NCBI RefSeq assembly: GCF_000019725.1
Contig: NC_010505.1
Span: forward strand, 2,344,001-2,408,000
Length of the DNA stretch: 64,000 nucleotides
Reading direction: 5' to 3'
DNA from: Methylobacterium radiotolerans JCM 2831
GTDB taxonomy: Bacteria; Pseudomonadota; Alphaproteobacteria; Rhizobiales; Beijerinckiaceae
Each line of letters begins with the position of its first letter. Position 1 is the stretch's first letter. A program made the position numbers and the translations under genes. Below are positions 1-11,786 of this stretch, one piece after another. The notes beneath the pieces were generated by a model. It had not been told where the DNA came from, ran no database searches, and saw nothing but the letters and a program-made list of their open reading frames with translations.

Positions 1-37
1 GGCGGCCGCGGCCCCCGCCTTCACGTTCACGTGCCAT
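1..37 (-). CDS. rpsE: 30S ribosomal protein S5 (N-terminal fragment, cut by window edge)
   Basis: Only the first twelve codons are inside the window. The minus strand reads ATG and then MAREREGGGRGR, the usual Arg/Glu/Gly-rich start of alphaproteobacterial S5. Its place after rplR matches the canonical spc order. A weak purine-rich ribosome binding site (AGGTAG) lies upstream. S5 helps decoding accuracy and binds 16S rRNA at the back of the 30S subunit. The assignment rests mainly on synteny and this short start. Confidence 0.8.
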   Translation of the reverse strand, partial: MAREREGGGRGR

Positions 38-103
38 GTTGTCTACCTGTCCATCTCACTGACGCGGCCGGCGGGGCCGCTCGCTCGATCGGGTTTCGGA
101 TCT

Positions 104-128
104 GCCGGGCGAAGAGGATCCGCCCGGC
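104..128 (-). other. stem-loop in the rplR-rpsE spacer
   Basis: GCCGGGCG at 104-111 is complementary to CGCCCGGC at 121-128, giving an 8-bp perfect stem with a 9-nt loop. It lies in a 104-nt spacer, unusually long for this tightly packed operon. It could be an mRNA processing or stability element or a weak attenuator; the sequence does not decide. Confidence 0.5.
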
Positions 129-141
129 CCGCCGTCGTGAC

Positions 142-504
142 TCAGAACTCCAGGCCACCCTCGCGGGCGGCCTCGGCCACGGCCTTGACGCGGCCGTGAT
201 AGATGTAGCCGGAGCGGTCGAAGATCACCTTCGTGACGCCCGCGGCCTTGGCGCGCTCGGCGACGAGCTTGCCCACCGCGGTGGCGGCGGCGACGTCGGC
301 GCCGGTCTTGAGTTCGCCCTTGAGGGCCTTGTCGATCGACGAGGCCGAGGCCAGCGTCTTGCCGGCGACGTCGTCGATGACCTGCACGTAGATCTGCTTC
401 GACGAGCGGAACACCGAGAGCCGCGGGCGGCCGTTGGCGGCGGCCCGCAGCGCGCGGCGGACGCGCGCCTTGCGGCGATCGAGGGCTTCGAGCTTGCGAG
501 ACAT
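142..504 (-). CDS. rplR: 50S ribosomal protein L18
   Basis: A 120-residue protein matching L18 end to end, from [20 protein letters not shown] to [11 protein letters not shown]18 binds 5S rRNA together with L5 and helps attach the 5S particle to the central protuberance of the 50S subunit. The basic N-terminal tail and the late [14 protein letters not shown] segment are typical of the family. It follows rplF by 10 nt in the spc operon. The length is normal for the family and I see nothing anomalous. Confidence 0.98.
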   Translation of the reverse strand: MSRKLEALDRRKARVRRALRAAANGRPRLSVFRSSKQIYVQVIDDVAGKTLASASSIDKALKGELKTGADVAAATAVGKLVAERAKAAGVTKVIFDRSGYIYHGRVKAVAEAAREGGLEF

Positions 505-514
505 GATGCCCTCC

Positions 515-1048
515 TTACTTCTTCTTGCCTTCCTTGCGGAAGATGAACTCGCCCGCGTACTTCACGCCCTTGCCCTTGTAGGGCTCGGGTCCGCGGTATT
601 CGCGGATCTCGGCGGCGACCTGACCGACCTGCTGGCGGTTGATCCCGGAGATCGTGATCTCGGTGGGCTTCGGGGTCGCGATCGTGATCCCGGCGGGGAT
701 CGCGTACTCGATGTCGTGGCTGTAGCCGAGCGACAGCTTGAGCGCCTTGCCGGCCATCGCGGCGCGATAGCCGACGCCGGTGATCTCGAGCTTCTTCTCG
801 AAGCCCTTCGAGACGCCCTCGGCGATGTTGGCGATCTGCGCCCGCGACGTGCCCCACAGGGAGCGCGCCGGCTTGGACTGGTTGACGGGCTGCACCTCGA
901 TGGCGCCGTCCTTCATCGCCACGTTTACGAGGGCGGGAACGACGAACGACAGCTCGCCCTTCGAACCCTTCATCTTCACCGTCTGACCGGTGACCGTGGC
1001 GGTAACGCCGGCCGGCACGGGGACCGGCTTCTTGCCTACGCGAGACAT
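515..1048 (-). CDS. rplF: 50S ribosomal protein L6
   Basis: A 177-residue L6. The start is set at [12 protein letters not shown] because a GGAGG ribosome binding site lies just upstream of this ATG; a longer frame reaching back to 1096 overlaps rpsH and lacks family similarity. L6 has two similar alpha/beta domains and sits near the factor-binding site of the 50S subunit. The conserved segment [15 protein letters not shown] near the C-terminus is present. It lies 22 nt after rpsH in the spc operon. Confidence 0.98.
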
Positions 1049-1070
1049 GGGATAACCTCCTCCGTCCCGA

Positions 1071-1466
1071 TCAGAACACGGTGCAGAGCACTTCACCGCC
1101 GACGTTGCGCTCGCGCGCCTCGTGGTCGGCCATGACGCCCTGCGGGGTGGAGACGATGGTGACGCCGAGGCCGTCGGCCACGTGCGGCAGCTCGCCGACC
1201 GACGAGTAGACCCGGCGGCCCGGCTTCGACACGCGCTTGATCTCGCGGATCACCGGGCGCCCGTCGTAGTACTTGAGCTCGATGGCGAACTCGGTGCGGC
1301 CGTTGCCGAGGTCCGTCGCCGCGTAGTCGCGGATGTAGCCCTCGGCCTTCAGGACGTCGAGGACGCTGGCGCGCAGGCGCGAGCCGGGCGTCTGGACGAC
1401 GTTGCGACGGCGCAGCTGGCCGTTGCGGATGCGGGTGAGCATGTCGCCCACGGGATCGTTGACCAT
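1071..1466 (-). CDS. rpsH: 30S ribosomal protein S8
   Basis: A 131-residue S8, beginning [20 protein letters not shown] and ending GGEVLCTVF, the classic C-terminal signature of the family. S8 binds helix 21 of 16S rRNA and is an early assembly protein. In enterobacteria S8 represses its own operon by binding the rplE region; whether that operates here cannot be seen from the sequence. It lies 10 nt after rpsN. Confidence 0.98.
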
Positions 1467-1476
1467 GGGGACCTCC

Positions 1477-1782
1477 TTACCAGCTCGACTTGACCAGGCC
1501 GGGGATCAGGCCCCGGTTGCCAAGCTCGCGCAGCGCCACGCGCGAGATGCCCATCTTGCGGTAGTAGGCGCGCGGACGGCCGGTCATGCCGCAACGGTTG
1601 CGGATGCGCGTGGCCGACGAGTTGCGCGGCAGTTCCGCGAGCTTGAGGCGCGCCTCGAAGCGCTCCTCCATCTCGAGGGCGTCGTTGTTGGCGATCTCCA
1701 GGAGCGCCTTCCGCTTGGCCGCGAAGCGCTTCACCAGCGCCTTGCGGGCCTCGTTCTTCTCGACTGAGCTTTTCTTCGACAT
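1477..1782 (-). CDS. rpsN: 30S ribosomal protein S14, zinc-free type
   Basis: A 101-residue S14. The start is placed at [20 protein letters not shown], the family N-terminus; an in-frame extension upstream is not conserved in character. Only one cysteine is present ([11 protein letters not shown]), so this is the long C-minus form that does not bind zinc, as in most proteobacteria. S14 assembles late in the 30S head. It lies 40 nt after rplE. Confidence 0.97.
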
Positions 1783-1822
1783 GTCGTCTATCTCCGGTGT
1801 CCGCGTCTGAGACCCGAGGGCC

Positions 1823-2389
1823 TCACTGCCGGAACGGGAACTTGAAGGCGGCGAGCAGCGCCTTGGCCTCGGCATCGGTCTTGGCGGTGGTCGCCACGAC
1901 GATGTCCATGCCCCACATCTGCTCGGCCTTGTCGTAGGAGATCTCCGGGAACACGAGGTGCTCCTTGAGACCCAGGGCGTAGTTGCCGCGGCCGTCGAAC
2001 GAGCGCGGATTCAGGCCGCGGAAGTCACGCACGCGCGGCAGCGCGATGGTGATCAGCCGGTCCATGAACTCGTACATGCGCTGCTTGCGCAGGGTCACCT
2101 TGCAGCCGATCGGCATGCCCTCGCGGACCTTGAAGGTCGCGATGGCCTTGCGGGCCTTCGTGATGACCGGCTTCTGGCCGGCGATCAGGGCCAGATCGGC
2201 CGCCGCCACCGAGGCCTTCTTCGAGTCCGCGGTGGACTCGCCGACGCCCATGTTGATCACGATCTTCGTGATCTGCGGCACTTCCATCGGGTTCTTGTAG
2301 CCGAACTCTTCGATCAGCTTCTGGCGAACCACCTCGTCGTAGTGCTTGCGCAGGCGCGGGGTGTAGGCGTTCTTGTCGGCCTCAGCCAT
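1823..2389 (-). CDS. rplE: 50S ribosomal protein L5
   Basis: A 188-residue L5, with the conserved stretches [14 protein letters not shown] and [13 protein letters not shown]5 binds 5S rRNA and contacts the P-site tRNA and the small subunit. Its ATG overlaps the end of rplX by 8 nt, implying translational coupling. The length and sequence are normal for alphaproteobacteria. Confidence 0.98.
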
Positions 2390-2696
2390 CGATCTGATCC
2401 CCCGTGGTCTTGGCGAACCGGACCTTGCGCCCGTCTTCGAGGATGCGGAAACCCACGCGGGTCGGCTTGCCGTTGGCGTCCGCCACCGCGATGTTCGAGA
2501 GCTGGATGGCGGCCTCCTTGGAGATGATGCCGCCTTCCTGGTTCTGGGTCTGCTTCTGGTGCTTCTTCACCAGGTTGATGCCGCGCACGAAGGCCCGGCC
2601 TTCCTTCGGCAGAACCTGGATCACCTCGCCCGACCGGCCCGAGTCGCGGCCGGTGAGCACGACGACCTTGTCGCCCTTCTTGATCTTGGCAGCCAT
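2382..2696 (-). CDS. rplX: 50S ribosomal protein L24
   Basis: A 104-residue L24 with the N-terminal KOW motif ([17 protein letters not shown]) that binds 23S rRNA. L24 initiates 50S assembly and sits near the exit tunnel. Its ATG overlaps the rplN stop codon by one base (TAATG), and its own end overlaps rplE. This tight coupling is characteristic of the spc operon. Confidence 0.98.
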   Translation of the reverse strand: MAAKIKKGDKVVVLTGRDSGRSGEVIQVLPKEGRAFVRGINLVKKHQKQTQNQEGGIISKEAAIQLSNIAVADANGKPTRVGFRILEDGRKVRFAKTTGDQIDG

Positions 2697-3064
2697 TACA
2701 GCACCTCCGGAGCCAGGGAGATGATCTTCATGTGGTTGCGGGCGCGGAGCTCGCGCGGCACCGGTCCGAAGATACGGGTGCCGATCGGCTCCTTCTGATT
2801 GTTGATCAGGACCGCGGCGTTCTTGTCGAAGCGGATCACCGAACCGTCGGCGCGCTTCACGTCCTTGGCCGTGCGGACGACGACCGCCTTCATGACGTCG
2901 CCCTTCTTGACGCGACCGCGCGGGATCGCCTCCTTGACGGAGACGACGATCACGTCGCCCACGCCGGCATACTTGCGCTTCGACCCGCCGAGAACCTTGA
3001 TGCACATCACACGGCGTGCACCCGAGTTGTCGGCAACGTCCAGATTCGTCTGCATCTGGATCAC
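2696..3064 (-). CDS. rplN: 50S ribosomal protein L14, GTG start
   Basis: A 122-residue L14. The family N-terminus ([20 protein letters not shown]) aligns only if translation starts at a GTG codon at 3064-3062, and an AAGGAG ribosome binding site lies about 8 nt upstream of it. L14 forms intersubunit bridges B5 and B8 and binds RsfS. Here it is the first gene of a minus-strand transcription unit; in the canonical order rpsQ would precede it. That gene is instead about 13 kb away on the opposite strand, so this half operon must use its own promoter. Confidence 0.97.
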   Translation of the reverse strand: MIQMQTNLDVADNSGARRVMCIKVLGGSKRKYAGVGDVIVVSVKEAIPRGRVKKGDVMKAVVVRTAKDVKRADGSVIRFDKNAAVLINNQKEPIGTRIFGPVPRELRARNHMKIISLAPEVL

Positions 3065-3431
3065 GTGCGTGACTCCTTGTTTCAGGCGGGTTTCCGCACA
3101 CGGACGGTATTGCCCGGCGGACGACGCCTGATGGGGACCTGACGTCCCCGGCTCATGTGTTCGACCGCGCTGGCGGTGTTTTGAGACACCGGCGCGGTCA
3201 CCGCGTTCACGGGGTGCGAGCACCCATCGGAAATGTCGCGAAGGCCGGGCGCATACTACGGGCGGCCGCCGATGGCAAGCCGACCGGCGGGAAATCGTCG
3301 CCGCCGCATCGGGGGCTGATCCGGCGTCGGGGCCTGTTGGCGGTGCCCTGGCGGAGCCCGGGCCCCGGACGCGCGACGACCGGCACGCCTGTCGGCGCAC
3401 CGGTCGGTTGTCGCGCGGCGGTCGGAATCGA
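3065..3431 (-). promoter_or_regulatory. leader and probable promoter region of the rplN half-operon
   Basis: This 367-nt stretch carries no convincing gene. Because rplN is detached from rpsQ, transcription of the spc genes must begin here or further upstream. A small stem-loop (GGGGAC at 3133-3138 with GTCCCC at 3144-3149) lies in the rplN leader. I found no clear -35/-10 pair on the minus strand. The left end of a possible inversion lies in this interval. Confidence 0.4.
3371..3416 (-). terminator. imperfect inverted repeat, possible terminator
   Basis: GCGCGACGACCGG at 3371-3383 is largely complementary to the segment ending TTGTCGCGC at 3416. It lies just past the stop codon of the minus-strand gene ending at 3432. 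There is no T-run, so termination would be weak; the repeat may instead separate that gene from the rplN leader. Confidence 0.35.
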
Positions 3432-3809
3432 TCAGATCGGCTGGCCGGCCGTCTCGAACAGGAAGCCGTCGAGGCTCGGGATGGTGACCGAGGCCCCGCT
3501 CGCGGGCTTCGACAGGCGCCAGGGCCGCTCCGAGCGGGCGCGAATCGCCTCGGACGGGCGGAGCCGCCGCATCCGGCCGTCCTCGCCCACCTCCTCGATC
3601 GCCAGGAAGCCGTAGACTTGCAGCCGCGAGGCGGTGAGCTTGAGGCCGCGATCCTCCGCGGCGACGATCATGCTGCCGGTGGCGTAGACCGCGTCCAGCA
3701 GGGAGCGCTGCTCGCTGCGGCGACGGTTGCGCGCCTCCCGCTCGCCGGGGGCCTGGGCGGGAATTGGCCGCCGGAACGGAACGACGTTGCTGACCGCGAC
3801 GCAACCCAT
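3432..3809 (-). CDS. hypothetical protein, 125 aa
   Basis: I do not recognise this family. The predicted protein starts [15 protein letters not shown], then has a basic stretch (residues 23-35), a core (about 36-72) rich in Leu, Ala and Val, and a C-terminus with [15 protein letters not shown]. There is no signal peptide or membrane helix. The 196-nt gap to the transporter gene upstream suggests its own promoter. Composition matches the neighbours. It could be a small regulatory or DNA-binding protein, but no motif shows this. The reading frame extends far upstream without a stop, so the start is an inference. Confidence 0.55.
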   Translation of the reverse strand: MGCVAVSNVVPFRRPIPAQAPGEREARNRRRSEQRSLLDAVYATGSMIVAAEDRGLKLTASRLQVYGFLAIEEVGEDGRMRRLRPSEAIRARSERPWRLSKPASGASVTIPSLDGFLFETAGQPI

Positions 3810-4006
3810 ACGCAACACCCTCGACGCGAACCTGCGGCGGCGACCTGGCCGCCCGATGAGCGCGACAATTCGATGGATCGCTTTAATTCTCCGTAGACCG
3901 TGCCGGCGCGCGCCTGCCCCGATCCGGTACGCCTTGCGCGTGTGCCCGGAGGAATCGGCCACGTCCCGCGGGCCGGCTCGGGCGCGTGGGCCCCTCGGCC
4001 GCTCCG

Positions 4007-4702
4007 TCACTTGGCGCGATGCGCCGGGACCTTGCCGGGCCTCCTCACACCGGAGGCCAGCCCGTCCAGGGAGACGCACAGGACGCCGTAGACGGCACCG
4101 ACGAAGAGGAAGATCTCGGCCGGGTAGATCATGGCGCGGTTGTTCACCTGCGCGGCCACGAAGGACAATTCGGGCACGCCGATCACGTAGGCGAGCGACG
4201 TGTCCTTGATGAGCGTGGTCCACTGGTTGACGAAGGACGGCGCCATGGCGCGCAGCGCCTGCGGCAGGATGACGAATCGCAGGGTGCGCCAGGGACCGAG
4301 GCCGAGCGCCAGGCCGGCCTCCCACTGGCCGCGGCCGACGCTCGCGATGCCCGACGCCACGCCGTAGGACAGGTAGGCGCCTCCGACGAGCGACAGCGCC
4401 GCCGCGACCGTACCGGCCTCCGGGATCGACACGCCGAACAGGATCGGCAGCAGGAAGTAGGTCCAGAAGATCAGCATCACGACCGGCACGGCGCGGAGGA
4501 AGCCGAGCCCGGCGGTGAGGATCGTCCGGGCGGCACCCGCACTCACGGCCAGGACGACGCCGAAGATGAGCCCGAGTGCGGCCGAGGCGAGACCGGACAG
4601 GCCGGAGAGAATCAGGGTCAGGGCAAGCCCGCCGACCGGTCCGTCGGGCCAAGCCCCGACCAGCAGGTAGCCGAGATTGTCGATGACGACCGAGGGGTTC
4701 AT
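4007..4702 (-). CDS. polar amino-acid ABC transporter permease (GltK/HisM type)
   Basis: A 231-residue inner-membrane permease of the polar amino-acid uptake family. Several hydrophobic helices and the EAA loop (about residues 129-150, EAGLALGLGPWRTLRFVILP) that docks with the ATPase are visible. The start overlaps the upstream permease by 4 nt (ATGA), so the two are translationally coupled and probably form a heterodimer. No ATPase gene accompanies it, so the pair must borrow an ATPase encoded elsewhere. The substrate is unknown but is probably an amino acid. Confidence 0.9.
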   Translation of the reverse strand: MNPSVVIDNLGYLLVGAWPDGPVGGLALTLILSGLSGLASAALGLIFGVVLAVSAGAARTILTAGLGFLRAVPVVMLIFWTYFLLPILFGVSIPEAGTVAAALSLVGGAYLSYGVASGIASVGRGQWEAGLALGLGPWRTLRFVILPQALRAMAPSFVNQWTTLIKDTSLAYVIGVPELSFVAAQVNNRAMIYPAEIFLFVGAVYGVLCVSLDGLASGVRRPGKVPAHRAK

Positions 4703-5436
4703 CGGTGCCGGCCCGGGGGACGGAACCGGCGGCCGAGGATCTGCCCGGCCGTCTCCACCGCGGCCGCCGCGCCGACATAGAGGAGCGTCGCGATGCCGAA
4801 GGCCTGGAAGGTCTCGAAGGTCTCGGTCTCGACCTGCCGGGACGCGTAGGACAACTCCGCGAGGCCGATCGTCATGGTCAGCGAGGTGTTCTTGAGCGTG
4901 TTCAGGTACTGGCCGACGATCGGCAGCCAGGCGACGCGCAGGGCCTGGGGCAGCACGATGTGGCGGAACGCCTGGACGGGCGCCAGGCCCAGGGCGAGGG
5001 CGGCCTCCCGCTGGGTGGACCGGACGGCCCCGATGCCGGCGCGGAGTTCCTCGGCGATGTAGGCGCCCGCGTAGAGCGCGAGCCCGCAGAACCCGGCGAG
5101 GCTCTCGTAGGCGGGCCAGCGCAGGGCGCCGAGTCCCAGGTCCAGGACGTGCGGCGCGTTGAGCCAGGCCGTCACGCCGTGCGGCAGAGCGGCGGCGACC
5201 GCGAAGTACCAGATGAAGAGCTGGACCAGCAGCGGCGTGTTGCGGACGATGCCGACCGAGAGGGTGACGACACCGCGTCCCGCGCGGCCGCCCGCCTCCA
5301 GCAGCCCGCACGCCGCGAAGCCCAGCGCTGTGCCGGCGAGGCAGGTGGCTGCCGACAGGGCCAGGGTGACGCCGAAGCCCTGCAGCAGCCAGGCGAGGTA
5401 GCGCGGCGCGAGCGCGTCGCCGACCAGTGGAGTCAT
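4699..5436 (-). CDS. polar amino-acid ABC transporter permease (GltJ/HisQ type)
   Basis: A 245-residue permease with helices near residues 14-45 and 55-90 and an EAA loop around 135-160 (REAALALGLAPVQAFRHIVL). The NTPLLVQLFIWYF segment is characteristic of the GltJ/HisQ branch. The gene starts 19 nt after the binding-protein gene and overlaps the second permease gene, so the three form one operon. The partner ATPase is missing from the locus. Confidence 0.9.
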   Translation of the reverse strand: MTPLVGDALAPRYLAWLLQGFGVTLALSAATCLAGTALGFAACGLLEAGGRAGRGVVTLSVGIVRNTPLLVQLFIWYFAVAAALPHGVTAWLNAPHVLDLGLGALRWPAYESLAGFCGLALYAGAYIAEELRAGIGAVRSTQREAALALGLAPVQAFRHIVLPQALRVAWLPIVGQYLNTLKNTSLTMTIGLAELSYASRQVETETFETFQAFGIATLLYVGAAAAVETAGQILGRRFRPPGRHR

Positions 5437-5455
5437 CGGTGCCGGGCCGACTCGG

Positions 5456-6271
5456 TCAGCTACGGTCCCCGATCCGGAACAGGCGCGGCAGGGGCTGCTC
5501 GGTCTCGGGCCCGAACCAGCGGTCGTAGATCGCGGCCGCCCGCCCGCTCGCCTCCAGGCCGCGCAGAGTCTCGTTCACGAGATCCCGCAGGCGCGTCTCG
5601 CCCTTCGGGATGCCGACGCCGATATAGTCGTTGGAGATACTGAAGGCGGGAATCTCGTAGTTCTCCCGGTCCGGCACCTTCGCGAGCAGCCCGACCAGCT
5701 TCGGACCGTCCTGCGTGATCGCCTGAACGTTGCCGTTGCGCAGCGCCGTGAAGGCGAAGGGCGTGTCGTCGAAGGCTACCACGATGGCCCTCGGGAAATC
5801 GCGGCGCAGGACGATCTCATTGGTTGTGCCCTTGTCGGCGCCGATCCGGAGCCCGTTCAGCTGCTCCGGCGACGACAGGGTGCCCTTCTTCGCCAGGAAT
5901 TGCTGGCCGGAGGCGAAGTACGGGATGCTGAAATCGAGCTGCTTGGCCCGCTCGTCCGTGATGGTGAAATTCGCCAGAACCAGATCGACCTTGCCGGAGG
6001 TGAGCAGCGGGATCCGATTCGCCGGATTGGTGGGCCGAACCTCCAGCTTGACGCCGAGCGCGTCGGCGATGGCCTGCGCGTACTCGACGTCCAGGCCGTT
6101 GATCCGCTTCGTCGCCGGATCGACGAAACCGAAAGGTGGGTTGCTGTCGAAGGCGGCGACCCGGAGAACGCCGGCCTGTCGGATGGCGTCCAGACGGTCG
6201 GCCAGGGCGGGGCCCGCAGACAGGACGATGGCGAGGGCGAAGGCGAAGAGGCGGCGCACAGGTAGCTCCAT
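5456..6271 (-). CDS. periplasmic amino-acid-binding protein (SBP family 3)
   Basis: A 271-residue extracellular solute-binding protein. Residues 1-24 form a signal peptide ending ALA. The mature protein opens DRLDAIRQAGVLRVAAFDSNPPFGF, the family 3 signature, and holds two alpha/beta lobes. It would deliver a polar amino acid to the two permeases just downstream. It is the first gene of the operon, after a long intergenic region shared with rpsL. The ligand cannot be read from sequence. It differs clearly from the GltI-type proteins encoded at 36417 and 44901. Confidence 0.92.
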   Translation of the reverse strand: MELPVRRLFAFALAIVLSAGPALADRLDAIRQAGVLRVAAFDSNPPFGFVDPATKRINGLDVEYAQAIADALGVKLEVRPTNPANRIPLLTSGKVDLVLANFTITDERAKQLDFSIPYFASGQQFLAKKGTLSSPEQLNGLRIGADKGTTNEIVLRRDFPRAIVVAFDDTPFAFTALRNGNVQAITQDGPKLVGLLAKVPDRENYEIPAFSISNDYIGVGIPKGETRLRDLVNETLRGLEASGRAAAIYDRWFGPETEQPLPRLFRIGDRS

Positions 6272-6623
6272 CAGATCGTCGGAAGTCCGTACAGGTGAAG
6301 GTATTGCCCAGTTTCCCGGATGTTCTCGGTCTGGCTGTGCGTGTGGAGAAGAATTAACAGATCGAGATGCGTATTTATTCAGTCCATGCTGCGCTCAGAT
6401 GAGCGACGGCGCGGCGCTGAGTCGGGAAACGACCCATCATCATCTCGAGCATGCGGCTAAATCAACGGGAAAAGATTTCCTTTATTCTATGACGGCGTGG
6501 GGATCTCGCCGAGACCGCCGGCGGCGAGGGACGCATTTTCCCGCCGTGCCGGAGGGCAGGTCTTCCTCGATCCGCCCCGGCGCGGGCGTGGCGCCGGAAG
6601 TGGCGCGGCCCGGCCGGTCTGCG

Positions 6624-6653
6624 TTGACCCGGCCGACAGCCGTGGGCGATAAG
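6624..6653 (+). promoter_or_regulatory. candidate distal str-operon promoter
   Basis: TTGACC at 6624-6629 and GATAAG at 6648-6653 are separated by 18 nt, a fair sigma-70 match in GC-rich DNA. It faces rpsL about 380 nt downstream. Confidence 0.35.
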
Positions 6654-6748
6654 CGATCCGACAGCGGTCGCGCAGGCGCGGCGCCAAATGGCGCGGCCTT
6701 GACCGATCCTTAACCTCAGCCGCGGTGCAGTTTTCTGCCGTAACCGCA

Positions 6749-6777
6749 TTGACCTGAGGGGCAACCGCGTCTAGAAG
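6749..6777 (+). promoter_or_regulatory. candidate proximal str-operon promoter
   Basis: TTGACC at 6749-6754 and TAGAAG at 6772-6777 are separated by 17 nt. The same -35 hexamer occurs in the distal candidate at 6624, so tandem promoters are plausible for this highly expressed operon. The implied leader is about 250 nt. Confidence 0.4.
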
Positions 6778-6940
6778 CGCGCCACTTCGGACGGCCATCG
6801 CCTGCCGACGGCCCACGGGCAAACCCCCGGAAGCCGCCGCCATCGCCCCGAGCGCTCCGAGGGTTCAAATCGCCTGACGCTGTAAGTCAGATCCGTAGGT
6901 ACGAGCGCGTTCGTTTCGGGCGTGCTCCTCTGCCCACACC

Positions 6941-6972
6941 GCGCCGAGGGTCCGTGACAGGCCCTCCGGCGC
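6941..6972 (+). terminator. leader hairpin followed by a T-rich run, possible attenuator
   Basis: GCGCCGAGGG at 6941-6950 pairs with GCCCTCCGGCGC at 6961-6972 with a small bulge. ATATTCGTTTT follows directly. This looks like a terminator but lies inside the predicted rpsL leader, so attenuation is possible. Confidence 0.4.
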
Positions 6973-7034
6973 ATATTCGTTTTGCGGACTGCCCTGCGCA
7001 GTTCGGACTAGGTGACCGAGGAAGAGGGCACAGG

Positions 7035-7406
7035 ATGCCGACGATCAACCAGCTGATCGCCCAGCCGCGGAAGATCCAGCGGAGCCGCAACAAGGTTCCG
7101 GCGCTCGACGCTTGCCCGCAGAAGCGCGGCGTCTGCACCCGCGTCTACACGACGACCCCGAAGAAGCCGAACTCGGCGCTCCGGAAGGTCGCCAAGGTGC
7201 GCCTCACCAACGGTTTCGAGGTGATTGGCTACATCCCGGGCGAGGGTCACAACCTTCAGGAGCACTCCGTGGTGATGATCCGCGGCGGCCGCGTGAAGGA
7301 TCTTCCGGGCGTGCGCTACCACATCCTGCGCGGCGTGCTCGACACGCAGGGCGTGAAGAACCGCAAGCAGCGCCGGTCGAAGTACGGCGCCAAGCGGCCG
7401 AAGTAA
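7035..7406 (+). CDS. rpsL: 30S ribosomal protein S12
   Basis: A 123-residue S12, chosen from the family start [16 protein letters not shown]12 controls decoding accuracy at the A site. The two residues that commonly mutate to streptomycin resistance are the sensitive wild type: Lys43 in [11 protein letters not shown] and Lys88 in [10 protein letters not shown]. Asp89, which is methylthiolated in some bacteria, is also present. It is the first gene of the str operon, in front of rpsG. Confidence 0.99.
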   Translation: MPTINQLIAQPRKIQRSRNKVPALDACPQKRGVCTRVYTTTPKKPNSALRKVAKVRLTNGFEVIGYIPGEGHNLQEHSVVMIRGGRVKDLPGVRYHILRGVLDTQGVKNRKQRRSKYGAKRPK

Positions 7407-7412
7407 GTCGGA

Positions 7413-7433
7413 CGCCCGGATATTTCCCGGGCG
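7413..7433 (+). other. stem-loop after rpsL
   Basis: CGCCCGG at 7413-7419 pairs with CCGGGCG at 7427-7433 around a 7-nt AT-rich loop. It lies in the 128-nt rpsL-rpsG spacer and has no clean T-run, so it is more likely an mRNA processing or regulatory structure than a full terminator. Confidence 0.45.
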
Positions 7434-7534
7434 CCGGTCCGTGTTTCCACGGCCTCGTAAGGATGTCGCCGGCCTCAGGGCTGAGGCGACCTGCGCGGGG
7501 CGCTTAAGATCTTTTCGTTCGAGAGTCTCAGAAG

Positions 7535-8005
7535 ATGTCCCGTCGTCACTCTGCCGAGAAGCGTGAGATCATCCCGGACCCGAAGTACGGGGACGTGGTG
7601 CTGACGAAGTTCATGAACTCCATCATGTACGAGGGCAAGAAGTCGACCGCCGAGCGGATCGTCTACGGCGCCTTCGACATCGTCGAGAACCGCGCCCGCG
7701 CCAACCCGATCGAGGTGTTCCGCGCCGCGCTCGACAACGTGGCCCCGATGATCGAGGTCCGCTCCCGCCGCGTCGGCGGCGCGACCTACCAGGTCCCGGT
7801 CGAGGTCCGCACCGAGCGCCGCCAGGCGCTGGCGATCCGCTGGCTGATCCAGGCCGCGCGCTCGCGCAACGACCGCACCATGGTCGAGCGCCTCTCGGCC
7901 GAGCTGCTCGACGCCGCCAACAACCGCGGCAACGCCGTCAAGAAGCGCGAAGACACGCACCGGATGGCGGAAGCCAACCGCGCCTTCTCGCACTACCGCT
8001 GGTAA
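7535..8005 (+). CDS. rpsG: 30S ribosomal protein S7
   Basis: A 156-residue S7 beginning [21 protein letters not shown]7 is the primary assembly protein of the 30S head and contacts the E-site tRNA. In E. coli it represses the str operon by binding the rpsL-rpsG spacer; the long spacer here, with its stem-loop, leaves room for such an operator, but that is inference. The conserved segments [12 protein letters not shown] and [11 protein letters not shown] are intact. Confidence 0.99.
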   Translation: MSRRHSAEKREIIPDPKYGDVVLTKFMNSIMYEGKKSTAERIVYGAFDIVENRARANPIEVFRAALDNVAPMIEVRSRRVGGATYQVPVEVRTERRQALAIRWLIQAARSRNDRTMVERLSAELLDAANNRGNAVKKREDTHRMAEANRAFSHYRW

Positions 8006-8035
8006 GCGGTTCCGCCGTCTCTCAGGAGCAATTCG

Positions 8036-10111
<2,076 letters not shown>

Positions 10112-10155
10112 GCATCTCTTCTTCCGCAACGCGAATTCGAATCTAGGAGGCTCTG

Positions 10156-11346
<1,191 letters not shown>

Positions 11347-11373
11347 GCTCGAGCAAGCATCCTTAGCAGGGCG

Positions 11374-11404
11374 CGGCGGGGTGAGCGCCCCGCGTACCCC
11401 GCCG
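11374..11404 (+). other. stem-loop between tuf and rpsJ
   Basis: CGGCGGGG at 11374-11381 pairs perfectly with CCCCGCCG at 11397-11404, with a nested GGGG/CCCC alternative. It has no T-run. It falls exactly between the str and S10 gene groups and may set partial read-through or mRNA processing. Confidence 0.5.
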
Positions 11405-11426
11405 TCCCTCTCAAGGTTCCAGGATC

Positions 11427-11735
<309 letters not shown>

Positions 11736-11786
11736 GTCCGGTGAGGACTTAGAGCTTACCGTTTCATCGCGCGAGGGAGAGAACCT

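Larger units (their letters stand above)
6272..7034. other. 763-nt divergent intergenic region upstream of rpsL
   Basis: This stretch separates the minus-strand transporter operon from the plus-strand str operon. I see no convincing gene: the short Arg-rich frames look like composition shadows. It contains two sigma-70-like promoter candidates and a hairpin, listed separately, all facing rpsL. The left part (about 6340-6490) is noticeably more AT-rich and probably holds the promoter of the binding-protein gene. Confidence 0.6.

Noticed and set aside
3432..4778. A 448-codon minus-strand frame spanning the small hypothetical gene and the permease
   Set aside because: Only its last 125 codons look like protein; the rest is out of frame with the clearly conserved permease gene.
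6462..6843. Two Arg-rich minus-strand frames of about 100 codons upstream of rpsL
   Set aside because: They overlap each other in different frames, have no ribosome binding site and cover the predicted rpsL promoters.
6855..6885. GGTTCAAATC motif resembling a tRNA T-loop
   Set aside because: The flanking bases do not form the T stem, and no acceptor, D or anticodon arm can be built on either strand.
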